In this document: positions 4,922 to 5,100 of the stretch, in pieces
Layout: each line of letters opens with the position of its first letter
Position numbering within the stretch: the stretch's first letter is position 1
Assembly (NCBI GenBank): GCA_003156495.1
Contig: PMHC01000233.1
Location: 8,786-13,885, forward strand
Length of the DNA stretch: 5,100 nucleotides
Direction: 5' to 3'
Source: Acidobacteriaceae bacterium
GTDB taxonomy: Bacteria > Acidobacteriota > Terriglobia > Terriglobales > Acidobacteriaceae
Notes under the pieces: generated by a model
Told to the model about the DNA's origin: nothing
Seen by the model: only the letters and a program-made list of their open reading frames with translations
The model's database searches: none
Translations under genes and position numbers: made by a program

Positions 4922-5100
4922 TTAAGCTTGCCGTCTGACCTGACGCGTTTTGACGGCTCGCTCCACCTTCGGATGTATCCTTTGGTGCACGGATAGATCC
5001 CTGAGCGCGGCGCGCAGATGAACGACAGCCGAGGCGTGGACCTGCGAAACCCGCGACTCGACAACCCCCAGGGCCAGACCAATCTCGCGCATCGTCATCT
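4922..5100 (-). CDS. fliA: Flagellar sigma factor FliA (sigma-28), C-terminal end only
   Basis: The minus strand carries 58 visible residues ending in TAA at 4922-4924, with the 5' part beyond the window. The visible start reads MTMREIGLALGVVESRVSQV followed by HASAVVHLRAAL. This is sigma-70 region 4, the helix-turn-helix that binds the -35 element, and the ESRVSQ(I/V/L)H sequence is characteristic of the FliA/WhiG group. The first Met seen is internal, not a start. FliA directs RNA polymerase to late flagellar and chemotaxis promoters. The tail after region 4 is short and basic (ERAVKTRQVRRQA). Its position just ahead of fliM fits a flagellar operon. Confidence 0.88.
   Translation of the reverse strand, partial: MTMREIGLALGVVESRVSQVHASAVVHLRAALRDLSVHQRIHPKVERAVKTRQVRRQA

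Noticed and set aside
4651..5082. A 143-codon minus-strand open frame spanning the fliA-fliM gap
   Set aside because: It overlaps the FliA end and FliM start in another frame; both real frames have clear family motifs, and this one has none.

Overview
The window is a flagellar motility and chemotaxis-signalling cluster read entirely from the minus strand, so biological order runs from high to low coordinates. In transcription order it holds the 3' end of a flagellar sigma factor (fliA, sigma-28), fliM, a FliN/FliY-type switch protein, a 300-residue protein with a Cys-rich N-terminus and a GspE_N/MshEN-like domain, a CheY-type receiver, a CheX-type CheY-P phosphatase, and a proximal rod gene (flgF) that runs off the left edge. 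Both edge genes are incomplete in the window (FlgF lacks its C-terminus, FliA its N-terminus).

The host is a Gram-negative-type flagellated bacterium with moderately high GC. The gene order, the look of the FlgF N-terminus and the presence of the MshEN-like protein suggest Acidobacteriota. This is an impression from recalled family patterns, not a demonstrated assignment.

Region by region: 4922-5100 is the sigma region 4 end of FliA. 3087-4843 is fliM-fliN, overlapping by ATGA and so probably translationally coupled; fliM starts with TTG. 2125-3027 is the MshEN-like protein. 1774-2124 is the only long stretch without a confident gene. It contains a compact MITE-like element (about 152 bp between two TA dinucleotides, nearly perfect terminal inverted repeats, a central 19-bp palindrome and three 15-bp tandem repeats), followed by the cheY leader. 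821-1773 is cheY-cheX, separated by 11 bp. 691-820 is the flgF leader, with a perfect 10-bp hairpin that buries the flgF ribosome binding site.

How the parts fit: CheY-P binds the FliM N-terminus and the FliM/FliN switch, CheX would remove the phosphate, and the MshEN-like protein could bring a c-di-GMP input if it still binds the nucleotide. FliA would drive late flagellar genes and FlgF builds the rod.

The most striking signals are two. First, the terminal repeat of the small element supplies the stop codon of the MshEN-like gene; removing the element in silico with one TA fuses that gene in frame to 62 more codons, ending 11 bp before cheY. Second, the flgF hairpin pairs the whole Shine-Dalgarno sequence.
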